This document shows, piece by piece, positions 40,501 through 49,827 of a stretch of 64,000 bases of DNA (the first letter of the stretch is position 1; each line of letters opens with the position of its first letter). The stretch comes from Microbulbifer donghaiensis (GTDB lineage Bacteria > Pseudomonadota > Gammaproteobacteria > Pseudomonadales > Cellvibrionaceae). Location: positions 116,832 through 180,831 of the forward strand of contig NZ_FQVA01000005.1 in NCBI RefSeq assembly GCF_900129095.1, written 5' to 3'. The notes under the pieces are model-generated. The model did not search any database. It was not told the origin of the DNA and worked only from the letters and a program-made list of their open reading frames with translations. A program made the position numbers and the translations under genes.

Positions 40501-40791
40501 GCAGCGGCGCGCAAAGGCGCTGTTTTCGGACAGGAATCCGTAACCGGGATGGACCGCATCACAGCCGTACTGTTTGGCGACGGCAATCAGCTGCTCGATA
40601 TCCAGGTAGGCCTTGACGCCACGGCCGCTCAGCTGCACCGCCTGGTCGGCTTTCTTTGTGTGCAGCGACTGGCTGTCGTCCTCGGCGAAGACCGCCAGAC
40701 TGGCGATCCCCATATCGGCACAGGTCTGAGCGATGCGGATCGCGATTTCGCCGCGATTGGCGATCAGGATCCTTTCGAAAACTTTACTCAT
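37501..40791 (-). CDS. single-chain acyl-CoA carboxylase (biotin carboxylase-BCCP-carboxyltransferase)
   Basis: 1096 residues holding all parts of a biotin-dependent carboxylase: biotin carboxylase/ATP-grasp (about 1-450, opening ILIANRGEIAIRIAQTC), a biotinyl domain with VIEAMKMEIPV (biotin Lys522), and both carboxyltransferase halves (about 600-1096). Such one-chain enzymes include the actinobacterial long-chain acyl-CoA carboxylase; acetyl- or propionyl-CoA enzymes are usually split. I chose the ATG at 40791, which overlaps the upstream ligase stop (ATGA at 40788-40791), so the two are coupled. It would carboxylate a CoA ester made by that ligase. The exact acyl group is unknown. Confidence 0.93.
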   Translation of the reverse strand: MSKVFERILIANRGEIAIRIAQTCADMGIASLAVFAEDDSQSLHTKKADQAVQLSGRGVKAYLDIEQLIAVAKQYGCDAVHPGYGFLSENSAFARRCAEEGITFIGASAELLDQLGNKAIAREMAIRSDTPLTSGINKACTLAEVQAFFKSLGDGAAVMIKALAGGGGRGMRPVTDYEQLESAYNQCRDEATIAFGSGELYVEQLVQHARHIEVQILGDGTGEVIHAWERECTLQRRNQKLLEIAPSPSLVDDTRMPIIEAALRLASDVKYQGLGTFEFLLDADDHSNFYFMEVNPRIQVEHTITEEISGLNLVKYQILLAAGRTLSELGLTQAPPKLGCAIQARINLEKMLPDGSAKPASGVIKSYQVPNGHNIRVDDYLYAGYKVSPSYDSLGAKVIAKGEDYGAALNKVYRSLQALNIDGVSSNKTLLMNLLLRDEVQNNRVNTKFVEAHIAELLSEGAHDEHFFEAAGGADEEVQAVTIPAGCEALKSPTAGTLVCVNVSAGDEVLAGQEIAVIEAMKMEIPVKSEHDGVITEVLVHEAGDIIDEHQLLAVIQPGDVSLERVHSEMEIDLDHIRDDLAAFFKRRDKTLDASRPEAVAKRHAVGKRTARENVNDLVDEGSFNEYGQLAVAAQRKKHGDDLDKLIELSPADGKITGVGTVNAAQFGSEAARCAVMAYDYSVMAGSQGFVNHKKTDRLLEVAKKWRLPLVLFAEGAGGRPSDTDYPGVGYLNIHTFTALGELSGLVPTVSIVAGNCFAGNAALFGVCDLTIATKQASIGMAGPAMIEGGGLGKCTPEEVGPVSVQSPNGVIDVLVEDEAEAVAVAKQYLSYFQGDLDSWESHDQRKLRHLVPENRMAVYDIREVIETLCDVDSVLELRREFAKNMITALVRIEGKPYGLFCNDSRIIGGAIDAPAGDKLARFIQLCDAHDIPMISLVDTPGFMVGPESEKNATVRHISRIFVHAANMTVPLFTVVLRKCYGLGAQAMAGGGYSAPVFSASWPNGEYGAMGIEGAVRISAKKMLDAIEDPEEREATFRAMVDKMYQNGNAMNAASYLEIDAVIDPLETRDWIARGRACTPTPSRRDGKKRPCIDTW

Positions 40792-42500
40792 ACTTCTTGC
40801 TCTAGCTCCACCTTGCGGATTTTGCCGGTCGGGGTCATCGGCAGCTGGTCCTTGATGCGGATTTCCGGCACCTTGAACACCGCCATGGCACCCTTGCACC
40901 AGTCGTGCAGTGACTCTTCGGTCTCCTCGAAGCCGGGCTTGAGGGTGAGGAAGGCAACCGGCACCTGGCCCTTTTTCTCGTCCGGGCGGCCGACAACGCC
41001 GCAGGCGCCCACCGCCGGGTGTTGACCCAGCATAGCCTCGACTTCGGTCGGAAACACGCTCATGCCGTTCACCTTGAGCATTTCCTTGCGGCGGCCCAGG
41101 TAGCGGAAGTAGCCCTGCTCGGTCAGCATGCCGAGGTCGCCGGTGCGGTACCAGCCACCGTCGAGGAACAGGGTTTCATTGACTTCGGGCTTGTTCCAGT
41201 AACCCTTCATCATCGTCGGCGTGCGCACCAGGATCTCACCCTCGCTACCCAGCGGCAGCAGCTCGCCGGTCTCGAAATCGCAGATCTTGATCTCGTTGCC
41301 CGGGACCGGCAGGCCGAGGAAGGCCGGCTCGATGGACAGGTCGAAGTCGTCGTCCTGGAAGCCGGCAGTAAAGGTGTCGCAGGTATGGGTTTCGGTCATG
41401 CCGTAGGCGACTTCGAACAGGGTGGTGCCGGTCAGTGCGCGCCAGCGCTGGCGGTAGTCGTGGTTCAGCTTCTTGATGAACGAAATACAAGGCGTGATGT
41501 TCAGGGAACTCAGGTCGTACTTCGCTTTATCCGGGTGGTTCAGAATCTCGTCGACACTGTCGACCAGCACGATGGAGAGGTTGACCTTGTAGTGCTGCAC
41601 CAGCTCCATAAATGCCACTGCATCCCAGCGGGCCATCAGCACCAGGGTGGCGCCGCTATAGATCGGCATCAGCAGCCCTGTATTCTCGCCGGCAATCCAG
41701 AACTCCGGCAGGAAATTGATCATTACCTGATCGGTACCCTCGGGGCCGACCTCGCCGAACACCGCCGGGTAGTAGGCGGCCATGGAGCCAAGCATGTTGC
41801 GTTGAGTGTGCATGACGCCTTTCGGCAGACCGGTGGTGCCGCTGGTGTAATTCAGCGCGGCCAGGTCATCCAGGCCCGGGCTGTAATCGAGCGGTTCGGC
41901 CGGCGCGGTTTTTACGGCCGGCAGGAAATCGACGATCGGCGCGGCGAGCTCCACTTTCGGCGCCAGAAACAGGTCGGGCAGGGTGGCGGTCGGGTTTGCC
42001 GGGGTCAACTCGGCGTAACTGGTGGCGAGCAGGTGTTCGATACCCAGTTTTTCGCACACCGGCTGCATGATTGGCAGCAGCGCATCGAGACAGAGCGCGA
42101 CTTTCGGCTGGCTATCGCCCAGTTGGTGCAGCAGCTCCATTTCCTTCGACAGCGGGCTGACCGGGATATGCACGGCGCCGCACTTGAGGATGCCAAAGAA
42201 GGCGATATGGAATTGCGGGCAATTGGGCATGAACACGGTCACGCCGTCACCGGGCTGAACGCCATAGCTGCGCAGCAGGTTGGCAAAGCGGGTGCTGAGT
42301 TCATCCAGTTCGGCGTAGCTGAGATCGTAGCCGTAGAAATGGATGGCGGGCTTGTTCGGGTTGATCCTGGCCCACTCCGCCAGGTATTCGGTAACGGGCT
42401 TCTCGCCGTGCGGATACAGCGGAGTCTGGGGAACGCCCTGCGGCCAGTTGGCCTGGTGCAGTTCGCGGACCTGTTTCAGGTAGGCTTGTTCGTTCATCAT
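40788..42500 (-). CDS. AMP-forming acyl-CoA synthetase
   Basis: 570-residue ANL-superfamily ligase that activates a carboxylic acid to its CoA ester with ATP. The AMP-binding motif LNYTSGTTGLPKGVMHTQRN, read in parts, is near residues 214-233. The YGMTE motif (around 368) and the hinge/C-terminal GWYRTGDLGM are present, as is the catalytic Lys region PTGKIRKVELE near the end. It is coupled to the carboxylase gene by a 4-base overlap. The 517-base gap upstream separates it from the TetR gene, its probable regulator. Substrate unknown (medium or substituted acids are plausible). Confidence 0.93.
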   Translation of the reverse strand: MMNEQAYLKQVRELHQANWPQGVPQTPLYPHGEKPVTEYLAEWARINPNKPAIHFYGYDLSYAELDELSTRFANLLRSYGVQPGDGVTVFMPNCPQFHIAFFGILKCGAVHIPVSPLSKEMELLHQLGDSQPKVALCLDALLPIMQPVCEKLGIEHLLATSYAELTPANPTATLPDLFLAPKVELAAPIVDFLPAVKTAPAEPLDYSPGLDDLAALNYTSGTTGLPKGVMHTQRNMLGSMAAYYPAVFGEVGPEGTDQVMINFLPEFWIAGENTGLLMPIYSGATLVLMARWDAVAFMELVQHYKVNLSIVLVDSVDEILNHPDKAKYDLSSLNITPCISFIKKLNHDYRQRWRALTGTTLFEVAYGMTETHTCDTFTAGFQDDDFDLSIEPAFLGLPVPGNEIKICDFETGELLPLGSEGEILVRTPTMMKGYWNKPEVNETLFLDGGWYRTGDLGMLTEQGYFRYLGRRKEMLKVNGMSVFPTEVEAMLGQHPAVGACGVVGRPDEKKGQVPVAFLTLKPGFEETEESLHDWCKGAMAVFKVPEIRIKDQLPMTPTGKIRKVELEQEV

Positions 42501-43017
42501 CGGCCTCTTCTTATTTAGTGCGCTGAAGTTGGATCTTCATTGCAGTTAACCTCACTTTACGGACTGTTAGCCCTCCATTGCCATTTAGCCGTCTCGCAGT
42601 ACTTTCCGATCTGGGGGGAAGTACCTGAATGTGGAAGGACGTTAGTGGTCCCGTCGTTCGGTCGTTTAAAAGCATTGCGCCCCAGGGGCCTGAGATCCCG
42701 CCTGAGAGGAGCGGGGCCAGAGGTAAAATCCGGCGCGCAAGGCTATTACACGAGCCTAAAAGTACAGTTGCTGTAAAAATGTGTCAACAGGAATTCTGGT
42801 CCTGATGTAAGTGGACCGTGACTGCTTTAGACTAAAAGTTGCTGCTGCGGCTTTTAACCTTTGTGCGCGGCGCCTTATTATTGTTTTTTTGATTAAGGCT
42901 CTCGCGCATTGTGTACGGTTCCGTCAACAATGGTGACTGGAGGCGAGGCTGGGGTCAGAATTGTAATAAAAGTGAATCCGTAATGGCTTCAGGTCATTTA
43001 TTTTTTAGGTTGGGGCG
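42501..43017. other. intergenic control region between acyl-CoA ligase and tetR genes
   Basis: 517 bases between divergent genes. No credible gene (a short plus frame at 42540-42776 has no support). The right half is AT-rich relative to the window. It must hold both promoters. I see only weak inverted repeats (for example ggtcc/ggacc around 42800-42820) and no operator convincing enough to list. Confidence 0.45.
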
Positions 43018-43668
43018 ATGAATTTACGCGAGCGCAAGAAACAGCAGACCCGGACGCGATTGCTGGAAATAGCAGAACAGCTGTTTTCAGAGCTGCCGTA
43101 TGAAGAGGTGATGATTGACGAGATCGTTGCCAGGGCCGATATCAGCCAGAAGACCTTTTTCAATTATTTTCCGAGCAAGGCTTACCTGCTCGAAGAGCTG
43201 CTGTTGAACTGGTTGCGGGAAGTCAACGTCTGGAGCCACGAAAGCGAACTGGAACTGAACCTGAAATCGGCCATAGTGCCGCCGAACATTGACGAGATAC
43301 AGGACTGGATCGTCAGGCACCGCCGCGTATTGCAGATGATCATGTATCACACGGACCTGTTCTCTTCGGTCTATTTTTCCGGAACAGCCCCGGCGGGCAA
43401 AAACCTGTTGTTCCCGCCGTCGTATCGCAAGCCGAGAATGGAGCGGGTGCAGAAAGCCCAGTCACTGGGGATTATCCGCCCCGATATTGCCGCCGAGTTG
43501 ATCTGTGACATGTACGACTGGCTGCGTGTCGATGTCGTACAGCGGTGGCTGGCGCTGCCGGACGAGCAGGCCACGGCGGAGGGATTCAAGAAGAGTTACG
43601 ATGAGGTGGTTGAGGTGCTGTGCCGGGGCTTCGAACCCCTGGTGGTTGCGGCACCTGCCGATGCCTGA
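43018..43668 (+). CDS. TetR-family transcriptional regulator
   Basis: 216-residue TetR repressor. The N-terminal DNA-binding domain (about 1-55) includes the helix-turn-helix VMIDEIVARADISQKTFFNYF (read in two parts) and the following PSKAYLLEE. The rest is the ligand-binding domain. The ATG at 43018 is preceded by a GGGG-type site (ttggggcg). It stands between the ligase/carboxylase pair and the permease/beta-oxidation operon, both on the other strand, so it probably controls one or both in response to an acyl-CoA. Confidence 0.92.
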   Translation: MNLRERKKQQTRTRLLEIAEQLFSELPYEEVMIDEIVARADISQKTFFNYFPSKAYLLEELLLNWLREVNVWSHESELELNLKSAIVPPNIDEIQDWIVRHRRVLQMIMYHTDLFSSVYFSGTAPAGKNLLFPPSYRKPRMERVQKAQSLGIIRPDIAAELICDMYDWLRVDVVQRWLALPDEQATAEGFKKSYDEVVEVLCRGFEPLVVAAPADA

Positions 43669-43737
43669 TGGTATGCGGCCGGCCCCGCGACACGGTGCAG
43701 CACTGCTGTTGTGTCGCGTAACCGGCTACACGGTCGC

Positions 43738-45108
43738 TTACAGATAGAAAGCGCCGGCCATGGCGATGCCGATCAGTGCGGCGATGATCGGAATCAGCAC
43801 TGAGACGATAAAGATCTCCTTGTAAGATTCCTTATGGTTGGAACCCATAATGGTCAGGAAGGCGATTACCCCACCACAGTGCGGCAGTGAATCCAGGCCG
43901 CCGGAAGCCATTGCCGCCAGTCGGTGCAGTACGTCGGCCGGGATACCCAGCTCCAGGTAGGACTGTCCCATGGTCTGTAGGAAAATCTGCAGGCCGCCGG
44001 ACGAGGAACCGGTGATACCGGCAATCACACTGACCGAACTCAACAGTGACAGCAGCGGCGACATATCCAGGCTGAGCATGGTGTCGACAAACCACTGGAA
44101 GCTCTCGGTCTGCGACACGACACTGCCGAAGCCGATCACGATCGCCGTATTGAGTACCGGCATGACCGCGTTGTTGGCACCTTCGCCGATCACGGCAACC
44201 ACAGACTGGCGCGCCTTCGGCAACAGCAGAATGATGGCAAACCAGCCCACCACCAGGCAGATGACCGGCCAGAAAATCGGCTGTTGCTTGGCATAGGTGA
44301 CCGCGCTGGCGATCAGCGAGCCGGACTGCGGATCGACAAACTTGCCGAGCACCGTCGGCAGTGCGATCAAGCCGAGCACCACGATCAGCGGCAGCGAAGA
44401 CGGCAGCCAGTGCGGCAGGCGATCGTCGTGCGGCACCTCATCGTCCTGTTGCACCAATTCCCCCCCGTGACCACCGCCACTCAGGGCCAGCCGCTTGCGC
44501 TGACTTTCCAGATACCACATGCCGAGACCAAGCATGACCAGGCTGCCGACAAAACCGATGACCGGCGCGGCGTAGAGGTCCGTTTCCAGCGCTGCGGCCG
44601 CCAGCACGTTATTCAGCGATGGCGTGCCGGGCATGGCGGTCAGGGTAAAGGTGCCGGCCCCCAGCGCCACTGCGCCCACCATCAGGTGCTTCGGAATTCC
44701 GGCGCGCTGGATCAGCTGCTGGCCCAGCGCGTTGACAGAAAACAGCACCACGAACGCGGACACGCCACCGTAGGTCAGCACCGCGCAGGCCAGTGCGATG
44801 ATCCACAGCGAGCGGTGCGCGCCCAGTTTTTCCGCCAGCGTGTGCGCGATACTGGACGCGGCGCCGCTGTGCGACATCAGCGCCCCGAAGATTGCGCCGG
44901 CGACAAACAGCAGGAAAAACCGCCCAAAGAACGTGAAGGCTCCCAGCTTGCCGAAGGCGAAGTATTCATTCAGACCCGTGGCGATATCGATGTCGTTGGT
45001 GATCAAAACGATCAGCGTGCTGATCAAGCCGGCGACGATAATGTTGACGCCGCGCAGCGCCATCAGGATCAGCGCCAGCAGGGCGATGACTAGTCCGAAA
45101 ACTCCCAT
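43738..45108 (-). CDS. GntP-family permease
   Basis: 456-residue inner-membrane transporter with about 12 hydrophobic segments. Family-typical segments are AGAIFGALMSHSGAASSIA and GSSSGGLQIFLQTMGQSY. GntP proteins are proton symporters of gluconate and related hydroxy-acids. Here the gene lies 98 bases downstream of a FadB-like enzyme and the acyl-CoA block, so an organic or hydroxy-acid feeding this pathway is a reasonable guess. A terminator between the two genes suggests partial uncoupling. Confidence 0.9.
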   Translation of the reverse strand: MGVFGLVIALLALILMALRGVNIIVAGLISTLIVLITNDIDIATGLNEYFAFGKLGAFTFFGRFFLLFVAGAIFGALMSHSGAASSIAHTLAEKLGAHRSLWIIALACAVLTYGGVSAFVVLFSVNALGQQLIQRAGIPKHLMVGAVALGAGTFTLTAMPGTPSLNNVLAAAALETDLYAAPVIGFVGSLVMLGLGMWYLESQRKRLALSGGGHGGELVQQDDEVPHDDRLPHWLPSSLPLIVVLGLIALPTVLGKFVDPQSGSLIASAVTYAKQQPIFWPVICLVVGWFAIILLLPKARQSVVAVIGEGANNAVMPVLNTAIVIGFGSVVSQTESFQWFVDTMLSLDMSPLLSLLSSVSVIAGITGSSSGGLQIFLQTMGQSYLELGIPADVLHRLAAMASGGLDSLPHCGGVIAFLTIMGSNHKESYKEIFIVSVLIPIIAALIGIAMAGAFYL

Positions 45109-45161
45109 GGAATACCTCTTTTTTATGGCTTTGCGAAAGTGGGAATCAGGGTTGGGTTGTT

Positions 45162-45189
45162 AAAAAAGGCGTGCCCAGACACGCCTTTT
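45162..45189 (-). terminator. intrinsic terminator after the FadB-like gene
   Basis: Minus-strand stem aaaaggcgtg/cacgcctttt (45164-45173 with 45180-45189), 6-base loop, U-rich 3' side supplied by the A run 45162-45167. It lies 18 bases after the stop at 45207. Confidence 0.85.
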
Positions 45190-45206
45190 CGGGCAATGGG
45201 CCGAAA

Positions 45207-47324
45207 CTACGGCCGATAGTCCCGAAACTTTTTGCCTGCCTTGGCTAATTTTTCCAGCAGCGGTGCCGGCTTGAACCAGGTCTCGCCATAGCGCAGCTGT
45301 TTCCGATACTTGTTCAGGCCCGCCAGTACTCTGTCCAGGCCGATCTCGTCGGCGTACTGCATCGGGCCGCCGCGATAACGCGGGAAGCCGAAACCGTAAG
45401 CGAGCACCACATCAATATCGCCGGAGCGGGCGGCGATGCCTTCCTCGAGAATGCGGGCGCCCTCGTTGATGATTGGATAGATGGTGCGCTCGAGAATTTC
45501 CTCGTCACCCAGTTCGCGCTGTTCGATCGCAAATTCTTCGGCGGCAGTGGCCGCGATCTGCAGCACCTCCGGGTCCTCGCGCCGGGCGCGACCCTCGTAG
45601 ATAAACAGGCCGCGACCGCTTTTCTGGCCGAAGCGCTCTAGCTCGAACAGCTTGCGCGGCACCGCGCAGTAGCTCGGATCCAGGTCGACAGTGTGGGCCC
45701 GGCGGTCGGCGCGGGCCTGCACGACGATATCGATACCGGCCAGGTCGACCACCGACGGCAGGCCCATCGGCATGCCGAAGTCGGTGTGCACCCGGTCGAT
45801 CTGCGCGGGCGTGGCGCCCTCGAGCAGCAGCGCCATGGATTCGCGCACATAGGGCTCGGTGGCGCGATTGCCGATAAAGCCCCAGCACACGCCGGAAACT
45901 ACCGGCACTTTTTTGATTCGCCGCGCCAGCTGCACCGCAGTCAGCAGCGCATCGTCGGCGGTCTGCTCACCACGGACGATTTCCAGCAGTTTCATGACGT
46001 TGGCTGGGCTGAAGAAGTGCAGGCCGATGACATCCTGTGGGCGACTGGTAACGGCGGCAATTTCGTCAACATCCAGCGTCGAGGTATTGGTGGCGAGGAT
46101 CGCGCCGGGCTTGCAGCTCTGCTCCAGCGCACGGAATACCTTTTTCTTGATATCCATATTCTCGAATACCGCCTCGATCACCAGATCGGCATCGTCCAGG
46201 TCGGTGTAATCGGTGGTGGTCTGCAGCAGCGCCATGCGTTGGTCCAGCTGTTCGCTCGACAGGCGTCCCTTCTTCACCGTGTATTCATAATTTTTGCGGA
46301 TAACGCCGATACCGCGTTGCAGTGCTTCTGCGTTGAGATCGAGGATGATCGTCGGGATGCCGGCATTGAGGAAATTCATCGCGATACCGCCGCCCATGGT
46401 GCCGGAACCGATCACCGCCACCTTGCGGATATCGCGCACCGGGGTGCTGCTGGTATCGATACCGGGGATCTTGCCGACGCCGCGCTCGGCGAAAAACAGG
46501 TGCTGCTGCGCGCGGGCCTGGGGGGTGTCGAGGCACTCCATAAACAGCGCGTTTTCCCGTTGCAGCCCTTCAGCCAGCGGCAATTCACAGGCCGCTTCCA
46601 CCGCCTGAATGCAGCGTTCCGGCGCGTAGTAGCCGTGAGTCCGCGGCGCGATGGTTGTGCGGAACTCGGTGAAATAGTTGTCCGGCAGCTCGCTGGTATC
46701 GATCGCAATATCTTCGCAGCGACGCTTGGGCGCCGACTCGGCAGACAGTTGCGCGGCATAAGTTACGGCCGCCTCGACGAAATCGGTATCGGCGTCGTGA
46801 AGGCGATCGACCACGCCGGCATCGCACAGCTGCGCGGCGCCGTAGGGGCGACCACTGGTGATCATGTCCAGCGCCAGCGGCACGCCGCCAAGGCGCGGCA
46901 GGCGCTGGGTGCCGCCGGCGCCCGGCAGCAGGCCGAGATTTACTTCCGGCAGGCCGAGCCTGGCCTGTGGCAGCGCGATGCGATAGTCACTGGCCAGCGC
47001 CAGCTCGAAGCCGCCGCCCAGTGCCAGTCCGTTGATGGCGGCGATGACCAGTTTGGGTGCGGTTTCGATGGCATTGCACACCTGTGGCAGGTCTGGCTTG
47101 GCCAAGGCACCGCCGGTGGAAAACTCGGTGATATCGGCCCCGCCGCAGAAAACCTTGCCGCTGGAAGCCAGCACAATGGTATCGACTGCATCGTCGTCGA
47201 CGGCGCGCTGCAAGCTAGTCAGTAGGCTCTGGCGCAGTGCCTGGCCGAGGCCGTTGACCGGCGGCTGGTTGAGGGTGATTACCGCGGTGCTGCCGCGGAG
47301 CTGATAGAGAGAGGCGTTACTCAT
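45207..47324 (-). CDS. bifunctional enoyl-CoA hydratase / 3-hydroxyacyl-CoA dehydrogenase
   Basis: 705-residue multifunctional beta-oxidation enzyme. An N-terminal crotonase domain (about 10-190, with [19 protein letters not shown] and [15 protein letters not shown]) is joined to an NAD-dependent dehydrogenase domain ([19 protein letters not shown] at about 303-321, then [17 protein letters not shown]). The shape and size fit the FadB/FadJ or peroxisomal MFE type, without a fused thiolase. A separate thiolase gene lies in the same block. The terminator after it marks an operon boundary. Confidence 0.94.
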   Translation of the reverse strand: MSNASLYQLRGSTAVITLNQPPVNGLGQALRQSLLTSLQRAVDDDAVDTIVLASSGKVFCGGADITEFSTGGALAKPDLPQVCNAIETAPKLVIAAINGLALGGGFELALASDYRIALPQARLGLPEVNLGLLPGAGGTQRLPRLGGVPLALDMITSGRPYGAAQLCDAGVVDRLHDADTDFVEAAVTYAAQLSAESAPKRRCEDIAIDTSELPDNYFTEFRTTIAPRTHGYYAPERCIQAVEAACELPLAEGLQRENALFMECLDTPQARAQQHLFFAERGVGKIPGIDTSSTPVRDIRKVAVIGSGTMGGGIAMNFLNAGIPTIILDLNAEALQRGIGVIRKNYEYTVKKGRLSSEQLDQRMALLQTTTDYTDLDDADLVIEAVFENMDIKKKVFRALEQSCKPGAILATNTSTLDVDEIAAVTSRPQDVIGLHFFSPANVMKLLEIVRGEQTADDALLTAVQLARRIKKVPVVSGVCWGFIGNRATEPYVRESMALLLEGATPAQIDRVHTDFGMPMGLPSVVDLAGIDIVVQARADRRAHTVDLDPSYCAVPRKLFELERFGQKSGRGLFIYEGRARREDPEVLQIAATAAEEFAIEQRELGDEEILERTIYPIINEGARILEEGIAARSGDIDVVLAYGFGFPRYRGGPMQYADEIGLDRVLAGLNKYRKQLRYGETWFKPAPLLEKLAKAGKKFRDYRP

Positions 47325-47537
47325 GGTACTGCTTTCGTTACTGTCGGATCGGATGTGCCAGCCGCTGCCGGCGCACCGATACTGCGCGCGTGCGCTCCGC
47401 CGGGATAACAGCGTTACCCGGCGCGAATCCCCGCGGCGCTACATCGACCATCTCGTCCTGAGTAGCCGGTTGCTGTTCGCGGCCAGCCTGCATTGAGGCC
47501 CGGCAGGGCATCCAGCGCTGGTCCGCGTCTCAGATCG

Positions 47538-48569
47538 TTACTGCTGCTCGGCGATGGCTTCGAGGGCGAGCTCGGCCAGTGGGCCGACATATTTGCCCAT
47601 CTCGGCGGCGTTCTTGTTGGACGCGTTGCCGTCGACCGCGCGCTTGGCGACGCCCTGGATGATTGCCGCCAGGCGGAAGAAGCTGAACGCCACATAGAAG
47701 CTGAAGTTGTCGATCTTCTCGATGCCCATCCGCTTGCAGTAAGTCGCGACATACTCCTGTTCGGACGGTATGCCGAGCGCGTGCAGATCCTTGCCGAGCA
47801 GGCCCGATACCTTGCCGATCGCCGGCATGCGCATCTGCATGCACAGGTAGCCGACGTCGGCGAAAGGGTGCCCCAGGGTGGACAGCTCCCAGTCGAGCAG
47901 GGCGATGGCGCGCGGCTCGGTCGGGTGCAGCATCAGGTTGTCGAGGCGGTAGTCGCCGTGCACCAGCGAGACGCGGCCGTCGTCTTCGGGAATATTGTCG
48001 GCGAGCCAGGCCATCAGCTGTTCCATCGGCTCGATGCGCTCAAGCTCCGACGCCCGGTACTGGCTGCTCCAGCGATCGAACTGGCGCTGGAAATAATTAC
48101 CGGGGCGGCCGTAGTCGGCGAGCCCCACCTTGTCGACGTCGACCAGGTGCAGCGCGGCGAGTACGCGGTTCAGCTCGTCGTAGATGGCGGTGCGCTCTTC
48201 CTTGCTCACTTCCGGCAGCGCCGCATCCCAGAAAATACGCCCCTCCAGGAATTCCATGACGTAGAACATGGAGCCGATGACGTCGCGGTCCTCGCACAGG
48301 TGGTAGACCTTGGCCACCGGCACATCGGTATCCGCCAGTGCCTTCAGCACCCGGTACTCGCGGTCCACCGCGTGGGCCGATTTCAATAGCTTGCCCGGGG
48401 GCTGGCGGCGCAACACGTAGACGCCGGAAGCGGCGGTAATCTTGAAGGTGGGGTTGGATTGCCCACCGGAGAATTTCTCCGCACTGATCGGCCCCTTGAA
48501 GCCTTCGATATGCGCTTCCAGATAGGGCTGCAGTGCGGCCAGGTCGAGATTTTCGACGGCGCGGGTCAT
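47538..48569 (-). CDS. APH-family phosphotransferase (ACAD-associated kinase), copy 2
   Basis: 343 residues, clearly homologous over its length to the kinase at 13930. It shares [29 protein letters not shown] and the catalytic loop HGDYRLDN (residues 204-211: His204, Asp206, Asn211), followed by LDWELS. Its ATG overlaps the ACAD stop (ATGA at 48566-48569), giving tight coupling. The likely reaction is ATP-dependent phosphorylation of a hydroxyacyl-CoA, as for LvaA or the kinase domain of ACAD10/11. The aminoglycoside-resistance label given to this fold is not supported. Confidence 0.9.
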   Translation of the reverse strand: MTRAVENLDLAALQPYLEAHIEGFKGPISAEKFSGGQSNPTFKITAASGVYVLRRQPPGKLLKSAHAVDREYRVLKALADTDVPVAKVYHLCEDRDVIGSMFYVMEFLEGRIFWDAALPEVSKEERTAIYDELNRVLAALHLVDVDKVGLADYGRPGNYFQRQFDRWSSQYRASELERIEPMEQLMAWLADNIPEDDGRVSLVHGDYRLDNLMLHPTEPRAIALLDWELSTLGHPFADVGYLCMQMRMPAIGKVSGLLGKDLHALGIPSEQEYVATYCKRMGIEKIDNFSFYVAFSFFRLAAIIQGVAKRAVDGNASNKNAAEMGKYVGPLAELALEAIAEQQ

Positions 48570-49804
48570 GCTTGCTCTCCGGATTCGCTGCGTTCATAGA
48601 ACTCGCGGGACAGGTTGCGCCCCAGCTGCATCATGTGCACCTGGTCCGGGCCGTCGGCCAGGCGGATCGAGCGGGCCAGCGTATAGGCGCGGGCGAGGAA
48701 GGTGTCCTGGCTGACGCCGGCGGCACCGTGGATCTGGATCGCCCGGTCGATCACCCTGCAGCCCATGTTCGGGGCGACAATCTTGATCATCGCAATCAGG
48801 TCCTTGGCGGCCTTGTTGCCGCCCTGGTCCATTTTTGCCGCTGCCTTGAGGGTCAGCAGGCGGGCCTGTTCGATGTCGCAGGCGGACTGGGCGATGTCTT
48901 CGCGCACGGACTGCTGCTTGATCAGCGGGCGGCCGAAAGCGACCCGGCTCTCGGCGCGCTTGCACATCAGTTCCAGTGCGCGTTGTGCCAGGCCGATGGT
49001 GCGCATGCAGTGGTGGATGCGGCCCGGGCCGAGCCGGCCCTGGGCAATCTCGAAGCCGCGTCCCTCGCCCAGCAGCAGGTTGCTGGCCGGTACGCGCACA
49101 TTGTCGAAGACCATCTCCGCGTGGCCTTCGGGGGCGTCGTCGTAGCCGAACACTTTCATCGGCCGCACCACGGTCACCCCGGGGGTGTCGGCGGGAACCA
49201 GAATCATCGACTGCTGGATGTACTTGTTGCTGTTGTCCGGATCGGTCTTGCCCATCACGATGTAGATCTTCGTGTGGTTATTGCAGGCCCCGGAGATGTA
49301 CCACTTGCGACCGTTGATCACATAGTCATCGCCGTCGCGCACGATCGAGGTGGCGACATTGGTGGCGTCTGAGGAGGCCAGTTCCGGCTCGGTCATCGCA
49401 AAGGCGGAACGGATTTCGCCGTTCAACAGCGGCGTCAGCCACTGTTGCTGCTGCTCCTCATTGCCGTACTTGGCCAGCACTTCCATATTGCCGGTGTCCG
49501 GCGCATTGCAGTTGAACACTTCGGATGCCCAGTAGACCCGACCCATAATCTCGGCCAGCGGCGCATACTCTAGGTTGGTCAGGCCGGGGCTGAATTTGCC
49601 GTAGCTTTGCGGCAGAAACAGGTTCCACAGGCCGGCCGCCTTGGCTTTGTCTTTCAGTTCGGCCAGCAGCGCCGGCGGCTCCCAGCGATCGCCCTCGGCG
49701 ACCTGCTGATCCCACAGCGCTTCATTCGGATAGATGTATTCATCCATGAAATCCAGCAGACGTTGGCGCAGCTCTTTTACTTTCGGGGAGAAATCAAAAT
49801 CCAT
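48566..49804 (-). CDS. acyl-CoA dehydrogenase, ACAD10/11-like, copy 2
   Basis: 412 residues, closely similar to the copy at 12705: [26 protein letters not shown] and the C-terminal LADGPDQVH, where Asp384 takes the place of the classical catalytic Glu. I chose the ATG at 49804 ([12 protein letters not shown]), preceded by AAGGAG on the minus strand; 15 more open codons upstream overlap the phosphatase gene. It lies 23 bases after the phosphatase stop and overlaps the kinase gene by 4 bases. Probably acts with that kinase on a phosphorylated acyl-CoA. Confidence 0.94.
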   Translation of the reverse strand: MDFDFSPKVKELRQRLLDFMDEYIYPNEALWDQQVAEGDRWEPPALLAELKDKAKAAGLWNLFLPQSYGKFSPGLTNLEYAPLAEIMGRVYWASEVFNCNAPDTGNMEVLAKYGNEEQQQQWLTPLLNGEIRSAFAMTEPELASSDATNVATSIVRDGDDYVINGRKWYISGACNNHTKIYIVMGKTDPDNSNKYIQQSMILVPADTPGVTVVRPMKVFGYDDAPEGHAEMVFDNVRVPASNLLLGEGRGFEIAQGRLGPGRIHHCMRTIGLAQRALELMCKRAESRVAFGRPLIKQQSVREDIAQSACDIEQARLLTLKAAAKMDQGGNKAAKDLIAMIKIVAPNMGCRVIDRAIQIHGAAGVSQDTFLARAYTLARSIRLADGPDQVHMMQLGRNLSREFYERSESGEQA

Positions 49805-49827
49805 CGCGAGCTCCTTAAAGAGTCGGT

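Noticed and set aside
45693..47225. 510-codon plus-strand frame opposite the FadB-like gene
   Set aside because: Antisense shadow; no motif, no ribosome binding site.
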